From Bacilliculturomica massiliensis (lineage in GTDB: Bacteria; Bacillota; Clostridia; Peptostreptococcales; Anaerovoracaceae), in assembly GCF_900605495.1 (NCBI RefSeq), contig NZ_LR027603.1, forward strand, positions 1,179,997-1,243,996: DNA of 64,000 bases. The letters run 5' to 3'. Below are positions 8,342 through 17,005 of the stretch, piece by piece; positions within the stretch are counted from its first letter, which is position 1, and every line of letters starts with the position of its first letter. Position numbers and translations under genes: made by a program. The notes under the pieces are model-generated. The model ran no database searches and was not told where the DNA came from. It saw only the letters and a program-made list of their open reading frames with translations.

Positions 8342-11300
8342 TCAGCCGTCCCTTTCCGGACTGTCTTCCCTGTCGATCCGGCCGGATGAGGACTCCGCGG
8401 GATCGGCGACGTCCGCTCCTGCGTTCAGAGCTTCCAGTTCCTCCATGCTCATGAGCACTTTCCTGGGCCGGCTTCCGTCGGCCGGGCCGATGATGCCTCT
8501 GGCCTCCATCATATCCACCAGACGGGCCGCGCGGTTATATCCGATGCGGAAGCGCCGCTGCAGCATGGAGACGGAGATCTTTTCCGTCTGGACCGCAGTT
8601 TCGATGGCCTCGGCCAGCAGTTCGTCCTCATCGTCGTCCACACCGCTGCCGCCGCTGCCCGACTGCGCTTTATCGATGCTGTTGATCACCTCGGAAGAGT
8701 ATTCTGTCTCCGGTCCGTTGTCTTTCAGGTACTCGATCACTTTATGCACCTCGCTGTCGGAGATAAAGCATCCCTGTACGCGCAGAGGTTTTCCCATGCC
8801 CATGGGATGGAACAGCATATCGCCCTTCCCCACCAGTTTTTCCGCCCCCGCCATGTCGAGTATGGTTCGGGAGTCGAACTGTGAGGATACGGCGAAGGCG
8901 ATCCTCGACGGAATGTTGGCCTTGATCACGCCGGTGATAATATCCACCGAGGGCCGCTGAGTGGCCACGATCAGATGCATGCCGGCCGCACGGGCTTTCT
9001 GGGCCAGACGGCAGATCGACTCCTCCACCTGGGAGGGAGCCGACATCATCAGATCCGCCAGCTCGTCGATGATGATGACCACCTGAGGCAGCGTGGGCTC
9101 GTCTCCGCCCTTCGCCCGGATCGCGTCGTTGTAGCTGGCCAGATCGCGCACCCGTTCTTCGGCGAATTTGTTGTAACGGTCGTCCATTTCAGCCACCGCC
9201 CAGTTCAGGGCCGCCGCGGCTTTGGAGGGATCGGTGACCACCGGGATCAGCAGATGGGGGATCCCATTGTAATTGCTCAGCTCTACCACTTTGGGGTCGA
9301 TGAGCACCAGCTTGACCTCGTCTGGCCGCGCCTTATATAAAATACTGATGATCAGGCTGTTGATGCACACGCTCTTTCCGGAACCGGTGGAGCCTGCGAT
9401 CAGCAGATGGGGCATGCCTTTCAGGTCTGCCACGATGGCGTTTCCCGCGATATCTTTTCCCACAGCGAAGGATATCTTCGACTTTGCAGCCTTGAACTCG
9501 GCGGAGTCCACGATCTCACGGATGCTGACCATATTCACCCGGTCGTTTTCGACCTCGATGCCCACAGCTGCTTTTCCGGGTATGGGCGCTTCCATGCGGA
9601 TGCTCTTGGCTTCCAGATTCAGGGCGATGTCGTCGGACAGACGCACGATGCTGCTGACCTTCACTCCGGTGTTGGGCTGGATCTCGTATCTGGTTACGGC
9701 CGGCCCTTTCGTCACCTGGATGACTTTGGCGTTGACGCCAAAGTTGTGGAGCGTCTCCTCCAGCTTCATGGCCTTGGCCTGCAGAGCTACCTGCTCTCCT
9801 ATATCTTTCTCTGACGTTACTTTGTTCAGCAGATCCACCGGCGGCATCTTATAGGCCGCCAGAGGTTTGCCGCTGCTGACGATCTTCAGCTCGGGGATGG
9901 GAGCGTCGTCCTTTTTCCCGGAATGCGCCGGGCCGGCAAAAGACTCTCTGCGTTCCCCGCCGCTTTCCGTATCGCCGGCAGGAACCGCGGTCTCCCGCTG
10001 ACGGGAGGGGAACTGCAGCAGCGTGTGTTCCTCGTTGTTTCTGCCCCAACTGTCGCTCTCCGAACTGCCGCTCCCGGACCCTTCTTCCGCAGGATCCAGC
10101 TGGCTGGCTGAGGATCGGAAGCTGCCCGGATCCTCTGGTTTCACCAGACGAAGGCCGGGTTCTTCCGGGAGTTCCACCGGCGCGTTCCAGTTGAATTCGC
10201 TTTCGTCGCCGTCCTCCTGGTCGATCAGCTCGGCGATGCGGCTTTCCGGTCCATCCTCCGGTATATCGAAGCGTTCTTCCACCCTGTGTCCGGCGTCCTG
10301 ATGGGAGGAAGCGGCGTATGCAGCGTCCGCTGCGCCGGCTCCCGGGTCTATCCCGCCTGCGCCTGCAGAACTGGCTGCGGCGTACGGCGGCTCCTCAGGA
10401 GGAAGACCGGTTTTTTCGGGAATGACGCCCTCCGGCCTGCTCTCCCACAGTCCCATACCTGGCGTGGATATGACCGGATCTTCCAGACCCAGACCTGTCC
10501 CGCGGGTCTCCGCCCCGTCAAACAGACTGTCGTCCTGCATATAATCCAATATTTTTCGCTGACCCGGACTGAGATTCGGGGGCAGATTCCTGCCGGTATC
10601 CGACGGCTTCGAGCCGAAGAGCCCCAGACCTCCGAAAAAACTGCCTCCCGTTCCGCCGCTGCGGACGGGGGCTGCAGGAGGCGCCTGCCTCCTGACGGTC
10701 TCCGGTTCTTTTGCAGAGGCTGCGGCAGGCCCCCGGCCGGAAATGCCCGATGAAGGCCCGTCCATGCCCAGCGCCTCCGCCGCGGCGTCCTCTTCCTCTC
10801 TTCTCGCCAGCGCCGCCAGCCGCTTTTCCTTCCAGCCGTCCAGGAACTGTGAGATCGGAGTGTTGATCACCAGCATACCGCAGACAGCGATGACCAGGAG
10901 CGAAAAGATATAGAGACCCATTTTCCCCACGGCTTTTACCAGCAGCAGGCCGACGAACATGCCGAAGACGCCTCCGCTCTCCAGGGTCGTTCCGCTGTCA
11001 AAGACTTCTTTAAAGAAACCAAAGGTGATTTTCTCTGTTCCGGCGTCGGTTAAAAAATGCCCGGAATTCACGATGGTGACCATGAGAAATACGAGCAGCA
11101 GACACACGGCGGAACGAGTCCCGATATGCGTCATGTGCTTAGTGAACAGTAAAATACCGTACAGGATCAGATAGTACGGCAGTATGTACGCCACGAACCC
11201 AAAACACCCCTTCAGCATAAGCTGGATCGCGTGGCCGAACTGACCGGCGGCTTCCGTCTGCAGGGATACCACAAGAAAAGCGCCCAGAGCGATGAGAACG

Positions 11301-11479
11301 ATGGACCAGATCTCGTCTCGGAGCCGTTTTTTTGCCGCGAGCTTTTCCAGTTCCTCCTTGTTCTTTGCGCCGCGGGAGCTTTTTGCTCTGCTGGAGCCCG
11401 CGCTTCTGGAACCGCTTCTTGCGGTGCTTTTATTCGATGAACCGGACGACCTGCCCGTTGTCTTCTTTTGTTCTGCCAT
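8342..11479 (-). CDS. ftsK: DNA translocase FtsK/SpoIIIE
   Basis: The 1045-residue protein has a Ser/Lys/Arg-rich cytoplasmic start, four hydrophobic segments (about residues 50-200), a long low-complexity linker (about 220-560), and the motor: Walker [12 protein letters not shown] and Walker [13 protein letters not shown]. The last 65 residues form the DNA-reading gamma winged helix ([21 protein letters not shown]). It pumps chromosomes at the division or sporulation septum. The start at 11479 follows GGAGGAAGG; a TTG four codons earlier is inside that Shine-Dalgarno sequence. It leads the group that runs on to recA. Confidence 0.96.
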   Translation of the reverse strand: MAEQKKTTGRSSGSSNKSTARSGSRSAGSSRAKSSRGAKNKEELEKLAAKKRLRDEIWSIVLIALGAFLVVSLQTEAAGQFGHAIQLMLKGCFGFVAYILPYYLILYGILLFTKHMTHIGTRSAVCLLLVFLMVTIVNSGHFLTDAGTEKITFGFFKEVFDSGTTLESGGVFGMFVGLLLVKAVGKMGLYIFSLLVIAVCGMLVINTPISQFLDGWKEKRLAALARREEEDAAAEALGMDGPSSGISGRGPAAASAKEPETVRRQAPPAAPVRSGGTGGSFFGGLGLFGSKPSDTGRNLPPNLSPGQRKILDYMQDDSLFDGAETRGTGLGLEDPVISTPGMGLWESRPEGVIPEKTGLPPEEPPYAAASSAGAGGIDPGAGAADAAYAASSHQDAGHRVEERFDIPEDGPESRIAELIDQEDGDESEFNWNAPVELPEEPGLRLVKPEDPGSFRSSASQLDPAEEGSGSGSSESDSWGRNNEEHTLLQFPSRQRETAVPAGDTESGGERRESFAGPAHSGKKDDAPIPELKIVSSGKPLAAYKMPPVDLLNKVTSEKDIGEQVALQAKAMKLEETLHNFGVNAKVIQVTKGPAVTRYEIQPNTGVKVSSIVRLSDDIALNLEAKSIRMEAPIPGKAAVGIEVENDRVNMVSIREIVDSAEFKAAKSKISFAVGKDIAGNAIVADLKGMPHLLIAGSTGSGKSVCINSLIISILYKARPDEVKLVLIDPKVVELSNYNGIPHLLIPVVTDPSKAAAALNWAVAEMDDRYNKFAEERVRDLASYNDAIRAKGGDEPTLPQVVIIIDELADLMMSAPSQVEESICRLAQKARAAGMHLIVATQRPSVDIITGVIKANIPSRIAFAVSSQFDSRTILDMAGAEKLVGKGDMLFHPMGMGKPLRVQGCFISDSEVHKVIEYLKDNGPETEYSSEVINSIDKAQSGSGGSGVDDDEDELLAEAIETAVQTEKISVSMLQRRFRIGYNRAARLVDMMEARGIIGPADGSRPRKVLMSMEELEALNAGADVADPAESSSGRIDREDSPERDG

Positions 11480-11573
11480 TCCTTCCTCCAATTATCGTTT
11501 TGACGCGCCGCGTCTCATTTACCTTCAGTCCAGTCATTTCACAGCGTCTGCATTCCAAAGGTAACAACACTGC

Positions 11574-11582
11574 ATTATATCA
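11574..11582 (-). promoter_or_regulatory. Extended -10 promoter of ftsK
   Basis: Minus strand TG-A-TATAAT (TATAAT at 11574-11579, TG at 11581-11582). No good -35 hexamer is seen, which fits an extended -10 promoter. About 95 bp upstream of the ftsK start. Confidence 0.6.
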
Positions 11583-11653
11583 TAATTTTGTTTTGAAGAA
11601 AAGAAGAGCACTTATTTTGCGCAAAAATATATATATAATAGTATAAAAAATAA

Positions 11654-11682
11654 TTAACATTTTCGGAGAAATGAAGTATAAT
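11654..11682 (+). promoter_or_regulatory. Promoter of asd-dapA-dapB-dapH
   Basis: TTAACA (11654-11659), 17-bp spacer, TATAAT (11677-11682). The transcript leader would be only about 65 nt long, too short for a lysine riboswitch or T-box. Confidence 0.8.
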
Positions 11683-11755
11683 AGTTTCTAATTATTTGTT
11701 AAAACCATTCGCATCCAATGTACTAATTGAATATATATAACAGGAGGATAGGAAA

Positions 11756-12748
11756 ATGAACAGAAAACCAAACGTTGCAGTAGTAGGTGCTACCGGAGTG
11801 GTTGGAAGTACCTTCTTGAAGGTGCTCGAAGACAGGGATTTCCCTTTCGAGAACATCTATATGATGGCTTCCGCCAAATCCGCGGGCAGTACCGTGACTT
11901 TCAAGGGCAAGGAGTATGTAGTGGAAGAGCTGACAGAGCACTCTTTCGACAAACCCATCGACATCGCCCTGTTTTCTGCAGGCGGTTCCACCAGTGAAAA
12001 ATACGCGCCCATCGCGGCGGCTCACGGCGTTACCGTAGTTGACAACAGCAGCCAGTGGAGAATGGACCCGGAGGTCCCCCTTGTGGTCCCCGAAGTCAAT
12101 CCCGCCGATATCCAGTGGAACAAAGGGATCATCGCAAATCCCAACTGTTCTACCATTCAGGCGATGGTAGTGCTGAAGCCCCTCCACGAAAAGTATAAGA
12201 TCAAGAGAGTCATCTACTCCACCTATCAGGCGGTCTCCGGTTCCGGCGTAAAGGGAATCAACGACCTGAAGGAGGGTCTCAAAGGCAACGATCTGTGTCA
12301 GGCTTATCCTCATCCCATCGCGGGCAACTGTCTGCCCCACATCGATTCCTTCCTCGACAATGGATATACAAAGGAAGAAATGAAGATGATCAACGAGACT
12401 CACAAGATCCTGGGGGACGACACGATCAAAGTGACAGCCACCACCGTTCGCGTACCGGTGTTCGACTCCCACAGCGAGAGCATCAACATCGAGTTTGAAA
12501 CGCCCTTTGAATTGGAGGACGTGAGAAAGGCGCTGGCCGATTTCCCGGGCATCGTGGTCGTGGATGATCCAAAGAACAACGTATACCCTCTCGCAAGAGA
12601 AGCGGCAGGAAAAGACGAAGTCTTCGTAGGACGGATCCGCAGAGACTTCAGTGTGGAAAACGGAATCAACCTCTGGGTTGTAGCGGATAATATCAGAAAG
12701 GGCGCGGCGACCAACGCCGTTCAGATCGCCGAATTATTAATCAAATAA
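11756..12748 (+). CDS. asd: Aspartate-semialdehyde dehydrogenase
   Basis: The 330-residue enzyme shows the NADP-binding start VVGATGVVGSTFL, the catalytic-Cys motif NPNCSTIQ (about residue 127) and the substrate-binding region GNCLPHID (about 185-192). It reduces aspartyl phosphate to aspartate semialdehyde, the branch point to diaminopimelate/lysine, threonine and methionine. AGGAGGATAGG precedes the ATG. First gene of the dap operon, 23 bp before dapA. No aspartokinase gene is present in the window. Confidence 0.97.
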   Translation: MNRKPNVAVVGATGVVGSTFLKVLEDRDFPFENIYMMASAKSAGSTVTFKGKEYVVEELTEHSFDKPIDIALFSAGGSTSEKYAPIAAAHGVTVVDNSSQWRMDPEVPLVVPEVNPADIQWNKGIIANPNCSTIQAMVVLKPLHEKYKIKRVIYSTYQAVSGSGVKGINDLKEGLKGNDLCQAYPHPIAGNCLPHIDSFLDNGYTKEEMKMINETHKILGDDTIKVTATTVRVPVFDSHSESINIEFETPFELEDVRKALADFPGIVVVDDPKNNVYPLAREAAGKDEVFVGRIRRDFSVENGINLWVVADNIRKGAATNAVQIAELLIK

Positions 12749-12771
12749 ATTCGGAAAGAAGGGATGTCTGA

Positions 12772-13650
12772 ATGACATTTACAGGTGCCGGCGTTGCTCT
12801 GGTGACGCCGTTTGCAGACGGAAAAGTGGATTTTCCGGCCCTGGAAGCACTGATCGACTGGCAGATCGAAAACGAGATCGACGCTATCATCAGCTGCGGA
12901 ACCACGGGAGAGGCATCTACATTAAGCGACAAAGAACATATTGATGTTGTAAAATTTACGATAGATAAGGTGCGTGGCCGGGTCCCCGTCATAGCGGGAG
13001 CAGGCAGCAACGATACAAAACACGCCGTCGAGATGAGCAAAGCCCTGATCGACGCCGGTGCAGACGGACTGCTGATGGTCACCCCTTATTACAACAAATG
13101 TACTCAAAAAGGACTGATCGAACATTACCTGGCCATCGCAGACGAGATAACCGTTCCCATGATTATCTATTCCGTACAGGGCCGGACTGGTGTGAACATC
13201 AGTCCTTTTGCTGTATCCAGACTCTGCCGCCATCCCAACATCTGCGGCATCAAAGAAGCCAGCGGAAACATTTCACAGGTAGTGGATATCGCCAAATACT
13301 GCTCCGATCAGTTCGCCCTCTACTCGGGCAACGACGATTCCACAGTGCCCTTCATGGCCCTGGGAGGCAAAGGCGTGATCTCCACGGCGGCAAACATCAT
13401 TCCCCGTCAGATGCACCGCATGGTACAGGACTACATAGCTGGAGATACGGTGGGCGCGGCCAAGCAGCAGATCGAGCTGAAACCGCTCATCGACGCTCTG
13501 TTTGCAGAGGTCAATCCCATTCCCGTCAAAGCCGCGCTGGCCATGATGGGCAAGATCCGTCAGGAATACCGTCTGCCCCTGTGCGCGCCGTCGGAGGAAA
13601 CGCTGGCGCTGCTGCAGAAGGAATTGAAAAATCATGGGCTTGTTGAGTAA
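12772..13650 (+). CDS. dapA: 4-hydroxy-tetrahydrodipicolinate synthase
   Basis: The 292-residue TIM-barrel aldolase carries GTTGEASTLS (pyruvate-binding loop), the Schiff-base Lys in GIKEASGN (about residue 161) and the Tyr/Arg segment near residue 133. That segment reads YSVQGRTGVN where the family usually has YNVPSRTG; the Tyr and Arg are kept. It condenses pyruvate with aspartate semialdehyde. It is followed 17 bp later by dapB. Confidence 0.96.
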   Translation: MTFTGAGVALVTPFADGKVDFPALEALIDWQIENEIDAIISCGTTGEASTLSDKEHIDVVKFTIDKVRGRVPVIAGAGSNDTKHAVEMSKALIDAGADGLLMVTPYYNKCTQKGLIEHYLAIADEITVPMIIYSVQGRTGVNISPFAVSRLCRHPNICGIKEASGNISQVVDIAKYCSDQFALYSGNDDSTVPFMALGGKGVISTAANIIPRQMHRMVQDYIAGDTVGAAKQQIELKPLIDALFAEVNPIPVKAALAMMGKIRQEYRLPLCAPSEETLALLQKELKNHGLVE

Positions 13651-13667
13651 TATCTCCGGGAGGACTT

Positions 13668-14438
13668 ATGTTACAGATTATCGTTCACGGCTGCGAAGGG
13701 AAAATGGGAAAAATTCTCACACAGACCGCCCAGGACTGCGGATCTGTCCAGGTGGCGGCCGGTATCGACGCCCGCTGTCAGGAGGGCTACAGCCTCTCCA
13801 ATCCTGTATCCTTTCCCTGTTACAGCGAATTCAGTCACTGCAGGACAGAAGCGGACGTGGTGGTCGATTTTTCAAATCCGGCCTGTCTCGCCCCGCTTCT
13901 GGCCTTCTGTACAGAGAGAAAACTGCCGCTGGTCATCGCCACCACCGGCTTTCAGCCGGAAGAACTCTCCGCCATCGAAAAAGCGGCGGAGACCATTCCC
14001 ATCTTTCGCTCCGCCAATATGTCCCTTGGCATCAACGTCATGGCGAGGATGCTGAGACTGGCCGCCGCAAATCTTGAAAAAGACTTCAACATAGAAATCA
14101 TTGAAAAACACCATAATAAAAAAGTAGATTCGCCCAGCGGCACGGCCTTCCTGCTGGCGGACGCCGTAAACCAGGGATGTCAGGTCAAAAAGGATCTGGT
14201 TTTCGGGCGCCACGGCAGAGCTGACGAGTGCAGGATAACGGATATGGGCATCCATGCAGTCCGCGGCGGCTCCATTCCAGGCGACCACACCGTTCTATTC
14301 GCCGGACCGGGAGAGACGATCGAGATCACACACCGCGCCCTGTCAAAGGATATCTTCGCCGCAGGCGCGCTTCAGGCGGCCGCCTGGCTGGCAGACAGGG
14401 AGCCCGGTCTTTATTCCATGGAAGATATGCTGAGCTGA
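13668..14438 (+). CDS. dapB: 4-hydroxy-tetrahydrodipicolinate reductase
   Basis: The 256-residue enzyme has the N-terminal nucleotide-binding motif GCEGKMGK and the family signature EKHHNKKVDSPSGTA (about residues 142-156, catalytic His-His and Lys). The closing segment has the expected ITHRALSKDIFA. GGGAGG lies upstream of the ATG. Confidence 0.96.
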   Translation: MLQIIVHGCEGKMGKILTQTAQDCGSVQVAAGIDARCQEGYSLSNPVSFPCYSEFSHCRTEADVVVDFSNPACLAPLLAFCTERKLPLVIATTGFQPEELSAIEKAAETIPIFRSANMSLGINVMARMLRLAAANLEKDFNIEIIEKHHNKKVDSPSGTAFLLADAVNQGCQVKKDLVFGRHGRADECRITDMGIHAVRGGSIPGDHTVLFAGPGETIEITHRALSKDIFAAGALQAAAWLADREPGLYSMEDMLS

Positions 14439-14468
14439 AGACGCGCGTCCATGGACATAAGCTAAAAT

Positions 14469-14495
14469 CTGCCGCCGGGCTGGCGCCGGCGGCAG
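14469..14495 (+). other. Strong hairpin between dapB and dapH
   Basis: CTGCCGCCGG (14469-14478) and CCGGCGGCAG (14486-14495) form a perfect 10-bp GC-rich stem with a 7-nt loop. An A-rich, not T-rich, tract follows, so it is not a clear terminator. It may stabilise or process the asd-dapA-dapB message separately from dapH. Confidence 0.5.
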
Positions 14496-14527
14496 ACAAA
14501 ATTAAAAAGTGACAGAGAGGAATCAAG

Positions 14528-15244
14528 ATGGACACTAACCTTTTTCAGCTGACCGACCCCCATGAGATCGCAAAGGCGATCAAGGCCCTGCCGAAAAAAA
14601 CACCTGTGAAAGCTTACGTACAGGGCGACCTGTCCCGCGTTCAGTTTTCCAAGGGAAAACAATTCGGCGCCGAGGGCTTTTACGTGTTGTTCGGGGACTG
14701 GAAGGACGTATCTGATTTCCTCGATTTTTACTGCGACCGCATCAACGCATATGAGATCGAATGGGACCGCAGAAATTCTGCGATCCCTCTGCTGGATACG
14801 AAAGAAACCAGCGCCCGGGTGGAACCCGGCGCAGTCGTGCGCCAGGGCGCCGCGCTGGGTGAAAACTGCATCGTCATGATGGGCGCGGTGGTAAACATCG
14901 GCGCCAAGATCGGCGACAGCTCCATGGTGGACATGAACGCCGTCATCGGAGCCCGCGCCGTGGTGGGCAGCCACGTGCACGTGGGCGCCGGCGCTGTGAT
15001 CGCCGGAGTTCTGGAGCCGCCCAGCTCTGAGCCTGTCAGGATCGGCGACTACGTGATGATCGGCGCCAACGCCGTGATCTTAGAGGGCGTCGCCGTGGGC
15101 GACCACGCTGTGGTGGCCGCCGGGTCTGTGGTGACAAAAGACGTGGCTCCAGGCACGGTGGTGGCCGGTATGCCCGCGCGGCTGGTGAAGGAGCGGGATG
15201 AAAAGACCGATGAAAAGACACAGTTTCTGGAGGATCTGCGGTAG
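14528..15244 (+). CDS. dapH: Tetrahydrodipicolinate N-acetyltransferase
   Basis: The 238-residue protein has the DapH N-terminal domain (about 1-88) and a left-handed beta-helix of hexapeptide repeats (about 90-215; ENCIVMMGAVVNIGA, GDYVMIGANAVILEG). It acetylates tetrahydrodipicolinate with acetyl-CoA, so this organism makes diaminopimelate by the acetylase branch. The later genes of that branch (aminotransferase, deacetylase, dapF) are not in the window. GAGAGGAATC precedes the ATG. Last gene of the operon; no convincing terminator follows. Confidence 0.95.
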   Translation: MDTNLFQLTDPHEIAKAIKALPKKTPVKAYVQGDLSRVQFSKGKQFGAEGFYVLFGDWKDVSDFLDFYCDRINAYEIEWDRRNSAIPLLDTKETSARVEPGAVVRQGAALGENCIVMMGAVVNIGAKIGDSSMVDMNAVIGARAVVGSHVHVGAGAVIAGVLEPPSSEPVRIGDYVMIGANAVILEGVAVGDHAVVAAGSVVTKDVAPGTVVAGMPARLVKERDEKTDEKTQFLEDLR

Positions 15245-15264
15245 TGCAAAGCGCTGGTCAAAAG

Positions 15265-15789
15265 TCAGAGCCCCGGCTCCTCTATTTTCCGGTATCGATC
15301 AAGCATGGATAAATACCAGAAATATTCGTCGTTCTCATTCTCGTAGTCATCAGGCTCAATTCCAATTTCAATAAATAGTTCCAATGTGAGCAGCGAACTG
15401 TTAGAGACAATCTGATTGGAATTTTTTTCGATCAAGACGACGAGCCGCTCATCTCTTTCCGAAGAATTATCATCTCGGCACATTGGCACAAAATCCTTAA
15501 AATAACGTTCACTTTCCGCATTTCTTTCAATTTCAATTACGTGCAATTCCAAAGTGTCGGCGCACAAATTGAATCGTTCACCCTTTTGGCTGTTCACAAA
15601 ATTTTCAATTTGGATCTTCAAATACAGCGTAGGAATATCGTCCTTTTCTATTTCTCTAATTAAAAACTTCTTTGAAAGAAATTGAATGATCTGGTCGCTG
15701 TTTTTATGATGAGGAACAAAAGTCCCTTTATAGTTTTGCTGTAAGTATTGATAATAGTTTTTTTGATCGTCTGTCTTTTTTGTTTCCAT
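15265..15789 (-). CDS. Hypothetical protein, AT-rich orphan
   Basis: I recognise no family in these 174 residues. The protein is soluble, highly charged (many Glu, Asp, Lys, Asn), predicted mixed alpha/beta, without signal peptide or membrane segment, and ends in an acidic EPDDYENENDEY stretch. The start at 15789 follows AGGTGGG; the frame is open 30 codons further upstream but without a Shine-Dalgarno sequence. Base composition is visibly more AT-rich than both neighbours, which suggests recent acquisition. It stands alone, convergent to dapH and separated from the next minus-strand gene by a terminator. Confidence 0.6.
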   Translation of the reverse strand: METKKTDDQKNYYQYLQQNYKGTFVPHHKNSDQIIQFLSKKFLIREIEKDDIPTLYLKIQIENFVNSQKGERFNLCADTLELHVIEIERNAESERYFKDFVPMCRDDNSSERDERLVVLIEKNSNQIVSNSSLLTLELFIEIGIEPDDYENENDEYFWYLSMLDRYRKIEEPGL

Positions 15790-15965
15790 TTTACACCCAC
15801 CTGTCTCAGAACACCTATAAATCCCATCGAATCTTTGCCCGCTTATATAAATCCTGAATTTCATTCTCATACTTATCAATTACAGGCTGCATATATGGGT
15901 CCAATGCAGTCTATTTTTACTTTATCATATTTACTGGAATATTTGTGTATTTTTTTGTCTGAAAA

Positions 15966-16000
15966 ACAAGAAAAAGCTGATCCGGTTTATCGGATCAGCT
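15966..16000 (-). terminator. Terminator of the yfhO-dehydrogenase transcript
   Basis: Minus strand: AGCTGATCCG (15991-16000) and CGGATCAGCT (15975-15984), a perfect 10-bp stem with a 6-nt loop, followed by a T-rich tail. Confidence 0.85.
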
Positions 16001-16039
16001 CAACTGATACAATCCTTATTTTGATCTCTGCGGTCCCAT

Positions 16040-17005
16040 TCATCGCTCCGCTCTTCGGTAGCCCTCCGTCAGGTCCACCACACTTTTCAGCGGCTCGCCG
16101 CAGAGATGACGACGAAGATTTTCCGCTGCGATCTCCGCCAGGAGATCCAAGGTCTTTGGCAGGTTGAAGTCCCCGGAGACGTGCGGCGTCAAAATGGCGT
16201 TGGGCAGGTCCCAGAAGGGATGCTCAGGGGGCAGCGGCTCCGGGTCCGTAACGTCCAGGATCGCTCCGGCCAGATGTCCGTCCTTCATCACCTCGCAGAG
16301 GGCGTCGAGATCCACTGCCGACCCGCGGCCATTGTTCAGCAGAAAGGCGTCTTTTTTCATGGAAAGCAGCTGCGGGCGGCCGATCAGGCCGCAGGTGCGC
16401 GCCGTGCCGGGCAGCGTCAGCGCCACGATATCCGCTCTGGCCAGTTCATCGTCCAGAGTCTCCATGGTGTGCATTTCATCGGCAAACTCAGAGGGAAGTC
16501 CCGGCGTGCGGCGGATCCCCACAACGTAGCTTCCCATGGCTCTCATGCGCCGTGCGAATTCAGAGCCCAGGTTTCCAAAACCGATCACCAGCGTCCTGGT
16601 CCCGTAAATGCCGCTTACGGCGCCTTCATCTCTCCACAGATGTTTCTTCTGGTTATCATAGTAGCGGTACAGGTTTTTCTTCATGGCCAGCAGCGCTCCC
16701 AGCATATGCTCTGCGATGGCCAGGCCGTAAGCGCCTGTGGCGCAGGTCAGCTCTGCGCCGGCCGGCAGAACGCCGGGCGCAGTGTAAGCGTCCGCCCCGG
16801 CGGAATGAAGCTGCAGCAGCTCCAGATGTCCGCAGCCTTTCAAAAGATCCGGATCGATATTTCCTATAATAATATCCGCCTTCGCGGCCATCTCACCCGT
16901 CTCCTGACCTTGTGGGCAATAGGTAAAACAGCAGCCGGGAGCCTGACGCTCCAGCAGCGTCTTCTGCTCCGGTGAAAAAGGCGTCAGTACCAATATCTGT
17001 TTCAT
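16040..17005 (-). CDS. D-2-hydroxyacid dehydrogenase family protein
   Basis: The 321-residue NAD(P)-dependent enzyme has the Rossmann motif GFGNLG (about residue 143) and the expected catalytic triad: Arg in NNGRGSAVD (about 229), Glu in DPEPLPPEHPFW (about 258-266) and His in LTPHVSG (about 276). The family reduces 2-keto acids or oxidises D-2-hydroxy acids; substrate cannot be assigned (glyoxylate/hydroxypyruvate reductase-like is possible). It overlaps the upstream yfhO gene by 4 bp, so the two are translationally coupled, an unusual pairing. Confidence 0.88.
   Translation of the reverse strand: MKQILVLTPFSPEQKTLLERQAPGCCFTYCPQGQETGEMAAKADIIIGNIDPDLLKGCGHLELLQLHSAGADAYTAPGVLPAGAELTCATGAYGLAIAEHMLGALLAMKKNLYRYYDNQKKHLWRDEGAVSGIYGTRTLVIGFGNLGSEFARRMRAMGSYVVGIRRTPGLPSEFADEMHTMETLDDELARADIVALTLPGTARTCGLIGRPQLLSMKKDAFLLNNGRGSAVDLDALCEVMKDGHLAGAILDVTDPEPLPPEHPFWDLPNAILTPHVSGDFNLPKTLDLLAEIAAENLRRHLCGEPLKSVVDLTEGYRRAER

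Noticed and set aside
6849-8960. 703-codon open frame on the plus strand
   Set aside because: It lies antisense to rimO and the ftsK end, has no Shine-Dalgarno sequence and shows no family motif. GC-rich codon use on the minus strand keeps this frame open.
11683-11755. Lysine riboswitch or T-box upstream of asd
   Set aside because: The leader from the promoter to the ATG is only about 65 nt with no terminator hairpin.
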